NCBI GenBank assembly: GCA_004123355.1
Contig: SCHM01000004.1
Coordinates: 5,483,017 to 5,547,016, forward strand
DNA: 64,000 nt
Reading direction: 5' to 3'
Origin: Amphirosellinia nigrospora
Lineage: Eukaryota > Ascomycota > Sordariomycetes > Xylariales > Xylariaceae
The notes below the pieces were generated by a model. It was not told the DNA's origin. It ran no database searches and was given only the letters and a program-made list of their open reading frames with translations. Of this stretch, positions 62,501-64,000 are shown piece after piece (position 1 is the first letter of the stretch; each line of letters starts with the position of its first letter). Made by a program: the position numbers and the translations under genes.

Positions 62501-63383
62501 CTACAACGAGCTCCTGCAGAGCGCCGACCGATTCATCCACAACGCCTGGCCGGTGAACTTTAACATCCCCGTCGAGTCGTTCGAGCCACACATCCGCAGC
62601 GTGCGCAACGTGGGCGACTTCGCGTCACAGTCGGCCAAGCGCGTGGCCGTGGTCTTCATCTCGTCGATCGGCACGGGCGACCAGTGGGACACGTCCACGG
62701 GCCCGCTGCCGGAGAGGCGCCTCGAGGACCTCACGCTGCCGTCGCTCGGCTACGGCCGCGGCAAGTTGGTGGGCAGCCTGATCCTCGAGGACGTGGCGCG
62801 CGGCGGCGGCGACTTCCCGGCGGCGGTGATCCGCGTCGGGCAGATTGCCGGGCCCGAGGCCGAGGCCGGGGCATGGAACAAGCAGGAGTGGCTGCCGTCG
62901 ATCATCGCGAGCAGCTTGCACCTGGGCGCGCTGCCGGACCAGCTCGGCGCCATGGACCGCGTCGACTGGACGCCGGTCGAGAACATCGCCGGACTAGTGC
63001 TCGACGTCGCGGGCGTGGCGCAGCGAGTGCCCGTCGAGGCCGTCAGCGGCTACTTCCACGGCGTCAACCCGTCGGCGACGACGTGGAGTGCGCTGGCGCC
63101 AGCGGTGCAGGAGTTCTACGGCAAGGAGCGCATCCGCGAGCTCGTGTCTTTCAAGGACTGGGTCGACAGGCTCGACCAGAGCCAGACGGGCGACATCCAG
63201 ACGCTCGAGAAGAACCCGGGCGTCAAGCTGCTCGACACGTACCGCAGCTTCTCGGCCGCCGACGGTAGCAGCCCCGTCGTCTTCGACATGACGCGCACCC
63301 GCGAGCATAGCCCGTCGATGCGCCGGGCGAAGGCTGTCACGCCGGCACTGATGCAGCACTGGTGTAAGCAGTGGGGATTTTGA
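59596..63383 (+). CDS. NRPS-like enzyme: adenylation-thiolation-reductase (carboxylic acid reductase type), four apparent frameshifts
   Basis: Activates a carboxylic acid with ATP, tethers it as a thioester and releases it by NADPH reduction, usually as an aldehyde. There is no condensation domain. Exons from 59596-59928, 59981-60377, 60435-60588, 60669-60751 and 60817-60892 onward join in frame. The adenylation core shows [29 protein letters not shown] and [18 protein letters not shown]. The carrier serine is in FFSSGVDSMQV, with an intron after SSG. The reductase begins [16 protein letters not shown] and has [11 protein letters not shown] and the GYGRGK catalytic Tyr/Lys. Frame changes: CCC at 61227-61229, C7 at 61561-61567, C7 at 62255-62261 and near 62391-62395. 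The two C7 runs both read correctly with one more C. About 1,060 residues, normal size. Substrate not predictable by eye. Confidence 0.92.
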
Positions 63384-64000
63384 TTTTGCGGGGATGGAGT
63401 AAAAGTGTCTTTTTCCTTTCGTCTGGGGTTAAAGTGCTCAATAGACTTCGAGGCTGGGTTGGGAAGGTATTGGTGTTTACGATATAACTCGGGCGGATAG
63501 ATGATAGATGATAGATGATACCTAGACTGATAATCCAATGCATAATCTTCATTCTTACCATATCTACCTCCTGGTCCAAGCATATCGATTCGTTCCCTAA
63601 GCAACCTATCGGCCTACGCTGATTGTGATTTTGAAAGTCATAACATACCTACTTTGTTTGCTGCTTCATTTTTACTGTCCCATTCAGAAGATACCTCTTT
63701 CGTGGCCTTCGGCTACATCAAGTTTTGAATAACTGAGGCCTGGAGGTAGGCAAGGTAGGTACCTGTTAGGTATTTCTATATCATAAAATACGTTTTGATG
63801 AATGTTGTTTTAGATGTTGAATGTGTGCCGATTCTTTTACCCCCCATTCCGTTCCCGCTCCCCCACAACATTACCTAAGGTTACCTACCTATTTATTATC
63901 AGGTCTTTTCGTCAAGAGTACATGTACGCACATGTGATTTAGGGAGTCCGACGAGATGGCCGATACTCAAGTACTATGCATTCTCAGTTTTGCCACGCAA
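63384..64000. other. 3' flank of the NRPS-like gene
   Basis: Non-coding. Contains a GATAGAT array near 63497-63521, TAGGTACCTG at 63756-63765 and TTACCTAAGGTTACCTACC near 63871. No gene seen before the window ends. Confidence 0.4.

Overview
The window is nuclear DNA of a filamentous ascomycete (Pezizomycotina). Genes carry many short introns with GT...AG ends and CTAAC-type branch sites. The gene content is typical of that group: a highly reducing polyketide synthase, a HET-domain protein, a fungal-rhodopsin membrane protein, a Whi5/Nrm1-type repressor and an NRPS-like reductase. A 7-kb AT-rich block with almost no CA/TG dinucleotides looks like a retrotransposon destroyed by repeat-induced point mutation (RIP). 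Recurrent TAGGTACCTA-type motifs between genes lead me to guess Sordariomycetes, but that is weak.

Layout. 1-4671 (minus): N-terminal part of an HR-PKS (KS, AT, most of DH) running off the left edge. 5721-12822: LTR retrotransposon with recognisable LTRs and a near-perfect 5-bp target duplication. 13165-14173 (plus): FSH1-type serine hydrolase. 15833-17288 (plus): fungal-rhodopsin-type membrane protein. 18805-20839 (plus): cytochrome P450. 21263-21744: two minisatellites. 21890-22751 (plus): F-box-like/ankyrin protein. 23314-24661 (minus): class V PLP aminotransferase. 26344-28702 (plus): secreted GH3 beta-glucosidase. 29042-30738 (minus): RG-rich protein plus an unrecognised C-terminal part. 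35417-36200 (minus): glycine-zipper/His-rich protein. 37764-39244 (minus): Whi5/Nrm1-like repressor. 40837-41788 (minus): metallophosphoesterase. 43407-48113 (minus): one or more low-complexity/membrane proteins. 53690-56164 (plus): HET-domain protein. 56632-57621 (minus): short-chain dehydrogenase, divergent from 59596-63383 (plus), an NRPS-like adenylation-thiolation-reductase enzyme.

How they fit together. The HR-PKS, the serine hydrolase and the P450, with the membrane protein and perhaps the aminotransferase, form a plausible polyketide cluster split by the retrotransposon. The NRPS-like reductase and its divergent SDR are a second candidate metabolic pair. The remaining genes are housekeeping, carbohydrate-degrading or incompatibility functions.

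Caution. Many conserved genes are broken by single-base insertions or deletions, mostly inside homopolymer runs, while the motifs on both sides stay intact. Nearby genes (P450, membrane protein, Whi5-like, SDR) are fully open. Unpolished long-read or homopolymer sequencing error is at least as likely as true gene decay, so none of the broken genes should be called a pseudogene from this sequence alone.
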